From assembly GCA_040506775.1 (NCBI GenBank), contig JBEVWC010000003.1, forward strand, positions 186,001-250,000: a stretch of DNA of 64,000 nt, written 5' to 3'. Positions 26,578 through 35,203 of this stretch are shown piece by piece (position 1 is the stretch's first letter; every line of letters starts with the position of its first letter). Position numbers and translations under genes: made by a program. Under the pieces are notes generated by a model, which was not told the DNA's origin, searched no databases, and was given only the letters and a program-made list of their open reading frames with translations. The stretch comes from Thiodiazotropha sp040506775. GTDB lineage: Bacteria > Pseudomonadota > Gammaproteobacteria > Chromatiales > Chromatiaceae.

Positions 26578-27444
26578 ATGCCAGGCCGAGATTCCAACAC
26601 CTCCTCGATTACAGAAATCATGCGTTCCAGGCAAACCGAGTTGCTCGATGACTGGGTTGCCACGACCCTCGGCCTCGAAGGTGGACGCACACTCGAACTG
26701 ATGAGCGAGGCGCAACTCAGGGGTGAAGCGCGACGCATCCTGGAAGCGATGATCGCAGCCCTGGAGGACACCTACAGTGATGACGAGAACATGACCGGGT
26801 TGGACGACGTCCGGGTCATGCTGGCTAGCATTAGCGCTTCCCGCGCTTCTCAAGGCTTCACGCCCACCGAAACCGCCAGCTTCATTTTCTCGCTTAAGAA
26901 TCCCCTGCTGAAATTTCTCCAGAAGGAGTACGATGACAACCCAACCCTGCTCAACAGCGAGGTGATCAAACTCAACAAACTCATCGATTACCTGGGTATG
27001 CATACTTTTGAGACCTATGCGAAAACTCGCGAGGAACTCATTCGGCAGCAATCCGAGAGCCTACTGGAGTTGGCAACACCCGTCATCAAGCTCTGGGACC
27101 AAATAATCCTCTTACCCCTGGTTGGTGTTGTGGATACGGTACGTGCCCAGCACATCATCGAAAACCTTCTGGAAACCATCGTCCGCAACGAAGCGACCGT
27201 GGCAATTCTCGATGTGACCGGCGTACCGATCATAGACACCCAGGTGGGCCGTCACCTTATCAAAACGGTCAATGCGGCCCGCATGCTTGGCGCGGAAGTC
27301 ATCCTAACCGGCATCAGCCCTGCCAATGCCCAAACCATGACCGAACTGGGCGTTACGATCTCTGACTTTACGACTATGGGAACCCTGCAAAGTGGTGTCA
27401 GGGAGGCTTTTCGACTGCTCGGTAAACGGGTCATCAATGCGTAA
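26578..27444 (+). CDS. rsbR: Stressosome sensor-scaffold, RsbR type
   Basis: 288 aa. The N-terminal 150 residues are a helical RsbRD-type sensor domain (EIMRSRQTELLDDWV at the start, TASFIFSLKNPLLKFL later). The C-terminal STAS domain has VVDTVRA and LDVTGVPIIDT. Thr187 and Thr221, 34 residues apart, align with the phospho-threonines T171 and T205 of B. subtilis RsbR. Together with RsbS it would form the stressosome shell that holds RsbT. AGGA eight bases upstream supports the start. First gene of a five-gene rightward operon. Confidence 0.9.
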   Translation: MPGRDSNTSSITEIMRSRQTELLDDWVATTLGLEGGRTLELMSEAQLRGEARRILEAMIAALEDTYSDDENMTGLDDVRVMLASISASRASQGFTPTETASFIFSLKNPLLKFLQKEYDDNPTLLNSEVIKLNKLIDYLGMHTFETYAKTREELIRQQSESLLELATPVIKLWDQIILLPLVGVVDTVRAQHIIENLLETIVRNEATVAILDVTGVPIIDTQVGRHLIKTVNAARMLGAEVILTGISPANAQTMTELGVTISDFTTMGTLQSGVREAFRLLGKRVINA

Positions 27445-27459
27445 CTGGAAAAGGTGCCG

Positions 27460-27882
27460 ATGAGAGTTCCAATCCTTAAGATCAAAAACCTGTTACTAAC
27501 CTCGATCCAGATCGATCTTGACGATCAGGAATTGGCTGATTTTCGCTCTGATATGCTCGACAGGGTCCAGACAACAGAAGCCAAAGGTGCAGTGATCGAC
27601 ATAAGCGCTCTGGATGTCGTTGATTCCTACATGGCCCGTATTATCAGCGAAACCGCGCACATGATCGGCCTTTTGGGTTGTCGTGTGGTGGTCTGCGGCA
27701 TGCAACCTTCCGTCGCCCTGACCCTGGTTGAAATGGGACGTGAATTGGTTGGGGTTGAGACAGCACTCAATCTGGAGCATGGTCTTGAAAAACTATTTGG
27801 CAAGGTAGGACTGGTTTCACTGTTCGCGCCGGATACCGAACAGCATGATGAAGCGCATGGTGTGAAAGGCGGCTCTCAATGA
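27460..27882 (+). CDS. rsbS: Stressosome core protein, RsbS type
   Basis: 140 aa, a single STAS domain aligned with RsbS from RVPILKIKNLLLTSIQIDLD onward. Ser56 in LDVVDSYMAR corresponds to the RsbS serine phosphorylated by RsbT. About 20 extra C-terminal residues (from SLFAPDTEQ) extend beyond the usual length. The ATG at 27460 is preferred to an in-frame GTG at 27454 because AAGG lies at a suitable distance. Its stop overlaps the rsbT start (ATGA). Confidence 0.9.
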   Translation: MRVPILKIKNLLLTSIQIDLDDQELADFRSDMLDRVQTTEAKGAVIDISALDVVDSYMARIISETAHMIGLLGCRVVVCGMQPSVALTLVEMGRELVGVETALNLEHGLEKLFGKVGLVSLFAPDTEQHDEAHGVKGGSQ

Positions 27883-28289
27883 GCCAGATCAGGGAAACCA
27901 TACTAATCAGAGAAAATGGCGATGTGGTAAAGGCACGACAAGTCGGCCGGGACATCGCCCGAAAACTGGGTTTTCGTGTGATCGACCAGACCCGCCTGGC
28001 AACTGCGATATCAGAACTTACTCGAAACATCCTCCGCTATGCCGGGGACGGCATCTGCCACATCAATGGTGATGAAAATGGCTCCTCTGCAAATGTGGAA
28101 GTGATTGCAGAGGATAATGGACCTGGTATCGTCGATATTGCCCAGGTTATGCAAGACGGCTTTTCCACCGGTAACGGTCTTGGCGCAGGCCTCCCAGGCA
28201 CCCGTAGACTGATGGACCAGTTCGAGATCACCTCACAACCAGGACTAACCCGCGTCACTGTAAGTATGAAACGCACATTGAAAAGATAA
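27879..28289 (+). CDS. rsbT: Switch serine/threonine kinase, RsbT type
   Basis: 136 aa of the GHKL ATPase fold. The N box is ISELTRNILRYAG, the G1 box EDNGPGI, and the ATP lid STGNGLGAGLPGTRR. It is expected to phosphorylate RsbS and RsbR, leave the stressosome, and bind an RsbU-type N-terminal domain. The only such domain in the window is on the divergent hybrid kinase. Translationally coupled to rsbS by a 4-bp overlap. Confidence 0.9.
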   Translation: MSQIRETILIRENGDVVKARQVGRDIARKLGFRVIDQTRLATAISELTRNILRYAGDGICHINGDENGSSANVEVIAEDNGPGIVDIAQVMQDGFSTGNGLGAGLPGTRRLMDQFEITSQPGLTRVTVSMKRTLKR

Positions 28290-28306
28290 TTTCGTTGTGG
28301 TCATAC

Positions 28307-28741
28307 ATGAATAGCACTGGCCGATTCAAGATTGCGAAGAGTGAAACCATCCAAGTCACAGAGGAACGCCATGTGGCAAGCGCCCGGCAACACGCGCTTT
28401 CTTTGGGACGCACCAGTGGGATGCGGAATCTTTCCGTGCATGCCTTTGCAACCATAGTTTCAGAACTCGCCTATAATCTGGTATTCCATACTGACAAGGG
28501 AGGTACAGTCTCACTCCGCATGCTGACTGATGACGACAATCTTGGCTTGGAAGTCGTATGTGAGGATCAAGGTCCTGGCATCATGGACATCGAACTTGCG
28601 ATGCAGGATGGTTATTCCACGGGTGGGGGGTTGGGTGGTGGACTGCCCGGTGTTCGTCGACTGGCAAATGAATTCGAAATCAGTTCCACACCGGGTGTCG
28701 GTACACGAATCCGCGCCTTGCGCTGGGACGTTCCAAAATGA
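28307..28741 (+). CDS. Second RsbT/RsbW-like ATP-binding protein
   Basis: 144 aa, paralogous to the preceding RsbT. Shared features are N box VSELAYNLVFHT, G1 box EDQGPGIMDI and lid STGGGLGGGLPGVRRL, and the C-terminus FEISSTPGVGTRI parallels FEITSQPGLTRV of RsbT. Such a fourth gene commonly sits between rsbT and the phosphatase gene in proteobacterial rsb modules. Its partner is unknown. The ATG at 28307 is used rather than GTG at 28295; neither has a strong Shine-Dalgarno. Its stop overlaps the phosphatase start (ATGA). Confidence 0.85.
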   Translation: MNSTGRFKIAKSETIQVTEERHVASARQHALSLGRTSGMRNLSVHAFATIVSELAYNLVFHTDKGGTVSLRMLTDDDNLGLEVVCEDQGPGIMDIELAMQDGYSTGGGLGGGLPGVRRLANEFEISSTPGVGTRIRALRWDVPK

Positions 28742-29340
28742 ATGCATATATCGCAACGAGAGCTTTTCAGAATCTTCCGAACTGTGGAGATATGGGTCGA
28801 TGGTGGCAACGCGCAGATGGCCTCATGTTGACCCTTGTCGATGGGCTCGGTCACGGAAGAGAGGCTGAAAAGGCATCACAAGCTGTGCTTGAACATATCG
28901 ATCAGGACCCTGAACGACCTATCGAGCAACTGTTCTCTGAAGCCAACCTGGCAATAAAGCAAACCCGGGGCGTCGCCATGGGCATAGCTTTAGTGAATCA
29001 AGCCACAAATCGTTTCATTTACGCAGGCATTGGCAATATCAATCTTGTCAAACGTAAAGCCGATGGCGGCATACAGCACATGACCAGTGATCCTGGTATT
29101 GTAGGCGGAGGCTATCGGCACCTTAGACCAACATCATCCATGCTGGAAGATGGAGATCTTCTGCTGCTTCACACGGATGGGATCATGGAACACATGAATC
29201 TGACTACCTACGCGGATAACCTGTTCAATGATCTGGTTCAACTTGGGGATATCTTGATCAAGGATTGGGGCAAGATCACCGATGACGCAGGATTGATCCT
29301 CTATAAGGCTGGCCCAACCATCGATTCTCAAAATAGCTGA
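28738..29340 (+). CDS. PP2C/SpoIIE-type phosphatase, RsbX-like
   Basis: 200 aa. Metal-binding motifs of the PP2C fold are present: VDGLGHG near the N-terminus, HTDGIMEH in the middle and DDAGLIL at the end. The small size without a sensor domain fits RsbX, which resets stressosomes by dephosphorylating RsbS and RsbR. It is last in the rsbR-S-T-ATPase-X operon and coupled to the previous gene by a 4-bp overlap. Its final 13 bp overlap the convergent MCP gene. Confidence 0.87.
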   Translation: MNAYIATRAFQNLPNCGDMGRWWQRADGLMLTLVDGLGHGREAEKASQAVLEHIDQDPERPIEQLFSEANLAIKQTRGVAMGIALVNQATNRFIYAGIGNINLVKRKADGGIQHMTSDPGIVGGGYRHLRPTSSMLEDGDLLLLHTDGIMEHMNLTTYADNLFNDLVQLGDILIKDWGKITDDAGLILYKAGPTIDSQNS

Positions 29341-30635
29341 ATCTGCGGAAGCGCCTCAGCGCTCTCACCCTGTTGCTGAGAGCTCTGTTGTGGGTGAACA
29401 TGCCGCTGCTCTTCTGAAATATAGTCCTCTATTAGCTGAGTCAACTCCTGAGTCTCATCATAGACATCCAGCTCTGCACGCTCGATCTTTCCTACTATGC
29501 TTTCCATTACCCCATGCAAACGATCTATCACGGACTGAATCCTTTCAATTCTTTGCCGCACCACATCCTGGTACTGAATATTTCCAAGCAGATCGACAAT
29601 ATCCTTGGCAAGATTCGTATTGTGCTGAGTGCTAACGGTGAGTAATGTCTTGTAGAACTGTCGCATGTCTTCATAATTATCATGAAGACTTTGGATAAAT
29701 CCTGTCACAGAAGCCGCTTTCTCGAGTTCGCCGGAAGTTTCATCATTGAACTCCCATGAAAATCCCTGTTCCACGACTTGATGTGCATGACTGATACGCT
29801 GCTCTATCTCATCAGCCGCTGCCGTTGATTTCGACGCCAAGGCACGAACCTCATCCGCCACTACCGCAAACCCCCTACCCGCCTCTCCTGCGCGGGCAGC
29901 TTCAATTGCCGCATTGAGCGCCAATAGATTGGTTTGTTTACCGATCTCCTGAATGATATTGATCATCGAGGTCAACTTGGTGATTTCTTCACTCAGTTTT
30001 CGAATTGTTTCTCGATCCTGACGAAGACGCGCGGGCAGATCGCGAATGTACAAGGCAATACGGTCTATGCTCTCCGTGTTGGCAAGAATATCATCCTGGA
30101 GATCAACCGCATCGAAGTCCGCTTTGTTCAGGTAGTCAACCAGTTCATGGGCGGTTTTATCGAGTTTACGGGTACGTTCAATGATATCCACAGCAGAGTT
30201 TTCAGTATCCTGCACCACCACGTTAAGTGGTACGTCAAACTGGCTCAGCAAGCGATCACATTCACGCATCATCTGACCAGACTGTTGCCAGACACTTTCG
30301 AGATCCGCCATGCGTTTCATCCGATCCAGGCTGAAGACAACCTGATGCCTAACCTCTTCATCAAAGTGTTTTGACCAGAGATAATAAAATAAGCTAATCA
30401 GCAACCCGGCAATGAACCCGATGGATGTAATGAGTGTGGCATGCGTGGCAGCTGTGGACAGTCCCATGATACTGGATTGCTGCGTGATCCAGGGATGAAG
30501 AAAGTAGACAGACAGCCAAAGCAGCACAACAGCCACGAATGAGAACCGCATGAAGGATAACGTCAGGCTCAGCGCATGATTGACGCCCACATCCTGGTAC
30601 AGTTCACCAATATTGGAGGATTTATTATCGTCCAC
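29328..30635 (-). CDS. Membrane methyl-accepting chemotaxis protein
   Basis: 435 aa. Two N-terminal membrane helices (about 31-47 and 68-87) are separated by only some 20 residues, so there is no periplasmic ligand domain. A cytoplasmic helical region leads to the signalling tip at 231-270 (IGKQTNLLALNAAIEAARAG then GRGFAVVADEVRALA). The C-terminal region holds IQYQDVVRQRIERIQSV and a glutamine-rich tail. The GTG at 30635, preceded by GAGG at seven bases, is preferred to the GTG at 30659. Last gene of the leftward chemosensory operon, 36 bp after a CheY gene. Confidence 0.88.
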   Translation of the reverse strand: MDDNKSSNIGELYQDVGVNHALSLTLSFMRFSFVAVVLLWLSVYFLHPWITQQSSIMGLSTAATHATLITSIGFIAGLLISLFYYLWSKHFDEEVRHQVVFSLDRMKRMADLESVWQQSGQMMRECDRLLSQFDVPLNVVVQDTENSAVDIIERTRKLDKTAHELVDYLNKADFDAVDLQDDILANTESIDRIALYIRDLPARLRQDRETIRKLSEEITKLTSMINIIQEIGKQTNLLALNAAIEAARAGEAGRGFAVVADEVRALASKSTAAADEIEQRISHAHQVVEQGFSWEFNDETSGELEKAASVTGFIQSLHDNYEDMRQFYKTLLTVSTQHNTNLAKDIVDLLGNIQYQDVVRQRIERIQSVIDRLHGVMESIVGKIERAELDVYDETQELTQLIEDYISEEQRHVHPQQSSQQQGESAEALPQIQLF

Positions 30636-30671
30636 CGTATCGCCTCGAAAAATAATCACAGCTGGTGAAAA

Positions 30672-31043
30672 TCAGGCACCCGGGACCACTTGTTTGACAA
30701 CCCCCAGAAGCTGATCAGGTTGAACCGGTTTGACCAGCCAACCCGTTGCACCCGCTTTCTTACCCTCTTCGCGCATGGACAGCTGGGATTCAGTCGTCAG
30801 CATGAGAATAGGCGTGAAACGCATGCCTGGCAGTTTGCGGGCTTCTTTGATTAGATCGAGTCCATTCATCATAGGCATATTGAGATCTGTGATGACGAGG
30901 TTGGGTTTCAACCCCCCCTGCAGCTTACTCAATGCTTCCTTCCCGTTGGATGCCTTTTCCACATTAAAACCTGCCTTGGCCAGTATGTCTCCCATGCTCA
31001 ACAGGATTGTGGTTGAGTCATCAACCAGAAGAACTTGTTTCAT
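30672..31043 (-). CDS. cheY: CheY-like response regulator
   Basis: 123-aa receiver of CheY type: VDDS at the N-terminus, phospho-acceptor Asp53 in ITDLNMPMMNG, the switch Thr in LMLTTES, and Lys105 in LVKPVQP. It lies between parA and the membrane MCP in the chemosensory operon. No CheZ is encoded nearby, so phosphate removal may rely on a phosphate sink or auto-hydrolysis. Confidence 0.9.
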   Translation of the reverse strand: MKQVLLVDDSTTILLSMGDILAKAGFNVEKASNGKEALSKLQGGLKPNLVITDLNMPMMNGLDLIKEARKLPGMRFTPILMLTTESQLSMREEGKKAGATGWLVKPVQPDQLLGVVKQVVPGA

Positions 31044-31059
31044 CTACTGTTCCTTAACT

Positions 31060-31824
31060 TTATTGCCAGAATGTCTCAAGCTCGTTTGCCAGTAGGTAGT
31101 AATCCAAGGCACCTGGACACCGGGCAGCATAGTCGGATACGGGTTTACCGTGGGCGAAGGCCTCTGCCAACCTGATATTACTTCTCACGCCTCGCAACAT
31201 CCGCTGTGTTCCGAAACGCTTTGAAAGTCGCTCTAGAACCTGTTGATGTTGGTTGATTCGCCTATCTAACATGATCGGCAGAAGACCCACTAACTTGAGA
31301 TCTGCATTGTGTGTTGTGGCCACCCGGTAGAAGAGTTTTGCCAGTTGTCGGACACCCACTTCCGTGAGGTGATGAGGGATAAATGGCACCAAAACACCAT
31401 CCGCCGCAGCAAGGGCGCTGACCAGCATATTATCCTGGGTAGGCGGCGTGTCGAGAACGATCATCTGGTACTCTTCCTGTACAGTTTCTGCTTTCAGTTT
31501 TCTGCGTAAAAGGCTGACATCCTGATTGTTTTCCAGACCATCAAAATCGCAGTCTGCGGGAATCAGAAACAGGTTGGGAACCGGAGTCTTATGTATCAGT
31601 GAACGCAGATCGAGTTCCGGGTTTCTGAACAGACCATGGATCGTAGGCCAGCCTTTTTCATATTCCCCGCACCCGACACCAATTGCAGCATGCCCCTGGG
31701 AATCGAGATCGATGATCAGGGTGCGTTTACCGCGACGCGCCCACTCTGCAGCAAGATTGACTGCAGTGGTAGTTTTTCCGGTGCCGCCTTTTCGATTGGC
31801 AATGGCGATAATCCGCGCAGACAT
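31060..31824 (-). CDS. ParA-family ATPase of the chemosensory operon
   Basis: 254 aa. The deviant Walker A motif KGGTGKTT is at 12-19, Walker A' is IDLDSQGHA, and the Walker B region is IVLDTPPTQDN. ParA-like proteins encoded inside che operons (ParC of Vibrio, PpfA of Rhodobacter) position and partition chemoreceptor arrays at cell division; no parB or parS-like gene adjoins it here. Its ATG shares a base with the stop of the STAS gene (TGATG), so the two are coupled. Confidence 0.88.
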   Translation of the reverse strand: MSARIIAIANRKGGTGKTTTAVNLAAEWARRGKRTLIIDLDSQGHAAIGVGCGEYEKGWPTIHGLFRNPELDLRSLIHKTPVPNLFLIPADCDFDGLENNQDVSLLRRKLKAETVQEEYQMIVLDTPPTQDNMLVSALAAADGVLVPFIPHHLTEVGVRQLAKLFYRVATTHNADLKLVGLLPIMLDRRINQHQQVLERLSKRFGTQRMLRGVRSNIRLAEAFAHGKPVSDYAARCPGALDYYLLANELETFWQ

Positions 31825-32069
31825 CAGGGGCCGCAGGAAATACCGGCGGCCTGAATCAGCGCCTTGACTTGCTCATTGGCAGGAGGAGCGGACAATGAGG
31901 GTCCCACTGCCATTAACACCTGAAGTATCGATGTGTGCATGTGCTCACACTGTTTCAGATTGAGTTTTCCCTTGGGATTTTCCAATAGCCATTCGAGCAG
32001 GGTTTCTGCCTCTTCAATGGCGCAGATACCATCCAATACCGCGACAGTCTTTTTGAATTCTATGGTCAT
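31824..32069 (-). CDS. Small STAS-like protein in the chemosensory operon
   Basis: 81 aa with the outline of an STAS domain (strand VAVLDGICAIEEAETLLEWL, then KLNLKQCEHMHTSILQVLM), without an obvious phosphorylatable DS/DT pair. Small STAS proteins occur beside CheA in some alternative-function chemosensory clusters, but their role is not established. The ATG overlaps the cheA stop by 4 bp and its own stop overlaps parA by 1 bp, so stoichiometric production with CheA and ParA is likely. Confidence 0.75.
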   Translation of the reverse strand: MTIEFKKTVAVLDGICAIEEAETLLEWLLENPKGKLNLKQCEHMHTSILQVLMAVGPSLSAPPANEQVKALIQAAGISCGP

Positions 32070-34822
32070 CCCACCAACTCCTTCAGATCAAGTATCAGGA
32101 GAACACGACCATCACCCAACAGGGTTGCGCCGGCGTACATTGGGTAGGCCTCCATCACACCCTCCAGAGGTTTTTGGATGATATCGATACCTTCCTGGAA
32201 CTCGTCTATGATCAGGCCGATCTCCTGACCTGCCAGCGAGACAATCAATACCGCTTCCTCATCAAGCGGTTGCGCATTGGAGGGTAGTCCCAGGACCTTG
32301 CGCATACGCCGCAGCGGAATCAGTTTGTTGCGCAACACGATGGCCTCATCCTGTTTGATTCTTTCTATGCTCGCACTGGGCACACGAACCGTTTCACGAA
32401 TAACCTCCATCGAGATTCCATAGGTCTGATCAGCGACCTCTATCATCATCACCCGGGTGACCGCCATCGACAATGGAAGGGCAAGACTCAGTTTACTGCC
32501 CTTCCCAAGTTCACTGCTGACGGAAACACTCCCCCCTGATTCCGCTACTGCGGTGCGCACAACATCCATCCCGACACCACGTCCCGAGAGGTCGGAGGCC
32601 TCCTCCTTACTGGAGAGACCTGCCGCAAAAATCAGTTCGATCGCCTCCTGATCGGAAATCGATTCGAGTTGAGCTTCGTCGATGATGCCTTTTTCATAGG
32701 CCTTCTGTTTGATTACATTTGGATCGATACCTTTACCATCATCGACGATTTCTATGATGACCTGATCATCCTTGGGAATAGCGCGCAGAATCAGTGTACC
32801 TTGTTCCGGTTTACCTGCCTCACGTCGCTCAGCAGGACTTTCGATACCATGATCGAGGCTGTTTCTTACCAGATGAATCAGGGGATCCGCCAGGTTTTCG
32901 ATGACGTTTTTGTCCGCTTCGGTATCCTCGCCCTCCATCACCAGGCGAATATCCTTGCCCAACTTGCGAGAGAGATCCCGAACAAGCCTTGGGAAACGTT
33001 GAAACACGCTGGATACAGGCACCATCCGAACGGCCATCATAGCGCTCTGCAATTCGTCTGAAAGGCGGTTGATGACCGCGTATTGCGCCTTGATCTCCTT
33101 TGCCAGTTCACGGATGCCAAAGTCCTCTTCCGCCCGCTTGGCAAGAAACGGCAGAGAATTTTTCGCTACAACCAATTCACCCACAAGATCCATCAGCGTA
33201 TCGATACGGGCCTGGTCAACGCGTAGCACCTTGTTCGATGGGGTTTTCGCCAAGTCGCCTTCCACGGCTTCTGAATCAGAGGACCGGCGGTTGTACTTTC
33301 TGCGATCACCCTTACGACGATCCTCGCGACGTCTTTCTACCTCGACCGGCTCGATATCAGGGGTATCTTCCGATTCGTCGACAGACCTGTCATCCGGTGC
33401 GGAGATCCCCTCGGATCCTGTCACTTGTTGCAGAAATTCATACAAGGGCGCGCTAGACTGTAGCGCTTCGCAACGTGCCCCCGCCTCATTCATGGGAGCC
33501 AATTGCCCATTCAAGCCCATCTGCTCAAACAAACGGGTCAACAAATTGATCGTCGAGGCGATACGCCCGGCCAGGAGGTTGGCCGGACAGGGCATCGTAA
33601 GAATCTGTAACTGTGTCTCGAACAGATGTTTGCCTGCATCGGTCCACTTCACTGACCCGGATGACGGCTGCCAGACTGTCTCTGGGCTGTGATCCGCTGA
33701 CTTGTCAGGCCTGTTCGCGTCAGCATCCAGACGCGTATCAGTGGCATAATCGGTTTCTTTGCGAGTAGTGCTGTATTCACCAGTTTCCATGGCGTTGACC
33801 AGATCATGCATCAGCGGAACATCCGCAAACCCGGATTCCAGCAGGGCTGCCATCCAGCTCAACGCTGAGGCCTGATAGGATGTTGGCTCTACCACTTCAA
33901 CCATTGGTCCGATCAGTCTATTCAACTGATCCAGATCGTCGGTTACCAAGGCGGCACGCGCATCCTGGAGGAACGCTTCGTAGGCATCAGTGTGGGTAAA
34001 CTCACCGATTGGATAGACCAGTTCTTGCCGCGGCACCAGGTTCAAACTGATCTCTTCCGCCACATAACGCAGATGTTCCCGGATTGAGATCTCTTCCCCA
34101 TCAACAAGCATCCTGAAATCGAGATTACAGTGAAAGGGATCGAGGGTCTCGACATCATCCCAGGGTTTACGGGGTTGGACGCTGAACCACTTGAGACCCG
34201 GGAGACCCTGAACGGTATGGACCGGATCGGCACCACTGAAGAAACACTGCTCATCAGGCCGGTAATCGATGGCAATCACCTGCTCTGATTCTGACAACTC
34301 GCTGACAATACCCCGTCGGATTACATCCGGAATCGAGCGGATCCATTCCGGTGTTTGATGTTTACGTTCAGCAGACTTGAGCGGCACGGATGATGTAAGG
34401 TCCGATTCAACCTCTACCTCATCGGACTCCAGCTCAACATCACTGAGCAACTCGCGCAGATAACTGGACAACTCCTGTCCTTTGGCCTCAGCATCCTTGG
34501 GTAGACTGGCGCTGGTTTCCAGGTCGTCTAGCCAGGCGCCCACCTGATCCATGCAATCAAGAAACAGGTCTATGTGCTCGGGAGTTAGCTCCATACCGCC
34601 TGAACGTACGATATCGAGAACATCCTCCGCCGCATGCACGACGCGGGTCAACGCGGGAATATCAAACAATCCCGATGACCCTTTGATGGTATGCATCGAG
34701 CGAAACAGATCATTGAGCAATTCCACATCGCCCGGTTTCTTTTCAAGCTCCAGAAAGCAGTGTCCGGCCGCTTCGAGATTTTCCCTAGATTCCTGGATAA
34801 AGGATTCCAGCATAGGGTCCAT
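32066..34822 (-). CDS. cheA: Chemotaxis histidine kinase CheA
   Basis: 918 aa, longer than E. coli CheA (654). Hpt domain 1-105 with His44 in MHTIKGSSG. A linker of about 400 residues contains a P2-like block (DYRPDEQCFFSG to LDPFHCNLDF, 186-235), a second helical block (400-465) and a very basic patch (RRREDRRKGDRRKYNRR, 497-513). Dimerisation P3 is at 530-610. The HATPase has N box HLVRNSLDHGIE (650-661), DDGKGID (694-700) and GRGVGMDV (747-754), and a CheW-like P5 runs to the end. Coupled by overlaps to cheY upstream and the STAS gene downstream. Confidence 0.95.
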   Translation of the reverse strand: MDPMLESFIQESRENLEAAGHCFLELEKKPGDVELLNDLFRSMHTIKGSSGLFDIPALTRVVHAAEDVLDIVRSGGMELTPEHIDLFLDCMDQVGAWLDDLETSASLPKDAEAKGQELSSYLRELLSDVELESDEVEVESDLTSSVPLKSAERKHQTPEWIRSIPDVIRRGIVSELSESEQVIAIDYRPDEQCFFSGADPVHTVQGLPGLKWFSVQPRKPWDDVETLDPFHCNLDFRMLVDGEEISIREHLRYVAEEISLNLVPRQELVYPIGEFTHTDAYEAFLQDARAALVTDDLDQLNRLIGPMVEVVEPTSYQASALSWMAALLESGFADVPLMHDLVNAMETGEYSTTRKETDYATDTRLDADANRPDKSADHSPETVWQPSSGSVKWTDAGKHLFETQLQILTMPCPANLLAGRIASTINLLTRLFEQMGLNGQLAPMNEAGARCEALQSSAPLYEFLQQVTGSEGISAPDDRSVDESEDTPDIEPVEVERRREDRRKGDRRKYNRRSSDSEAVEGDLAKTPSNKVLRVDQARIDTLMDLVGELVVAKNSLPFLAKRAEEDFGIRELAKEIKAQYAVINRLSDELQSAMMAVRMVPVSSVFQRFPRLVRDLSRKLGKDIRLVMEGEDTEADKNVIENLADPLIHLVRNSLDHGIESPAERREAGKPEQGTLILRAIPKDDQVIIEIVDDGKGIDPNVIKQKAYEKGIIDEAQLESISDQEAIELIFAAGLSSKEEASDLSGRGVGMDVVRTAVAESGGSVSVSSELGKGSKLSLALPLSMAVTRVMMIEVADQTYGISMEVIRETVRVPSASIERIKQDEAIVLRNKLIPLRRMRKVLGLPSNAQPLDEEAVLIVSLAGQEIGLIIDEFQEGIDIIQKPLEGVMEAYPMYAGATLLGDGRVLLILDLKELVG

Positions 34823-35193
34823 CAGCCACCCTCCCCTACGAGCAACGATACGTACTGTTTCAGTTCATCCGGTTTCGCAGGCTTAACGATATAAAAGTTC
34901 GCTCCAGCCATGTAGGCTTTTTGTTTATCCAGATCATCTTCTTCGGTACTGATCATCATCACCGGGATCGCCTGTAGTTCAGGCACCTGACGCATCTCTT
35001 CGACCAACCGGTAGCCATCCATCTTTGGCATATTGACGTCTACCAGAAACAAGTCAAAATCCTCACCGATTCCTTTCTCCAGAGCCTCTATGCCATTTTC
35101 AGCTTCTGTGACTTCGAAACCCATGGACTCCATCAATTGACGGTGGTACATCCTCACGGTAACGGCATCATCCACGATTAATATTTTTTTCAT
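34822..35193 (-). CDS. cheY: CheY-like response regulator
   Basis: 123-aa receiver: VDDA at the N-terminus, phospho-acceptor Asp52 in LVDVNMPKMDG, and Lys104 in IVKPAKP. AAGG eight bases before the ATG at 35193 fixes the start over a GTG at 35202. Its stop shares one base with the cheA start (TGATG), which suggests tight co-production with CheA and a direct phosphoryl acceptor role. Confidence 0.9.
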   Translation of the reverse strand: MKKILIVDDAVTVRMYHRQLMESMGFEVTEAENGIEALEKGIGEDFDLFLVDVNMPKMDGYRLVEEMRQVPELQAIPVMMISTEEDDLDKQKAYMAGANFYIVKPAKPDELKQYVSLLVGEGG

Positions 35194-35203
35194 CGATTGC
35201 ACC

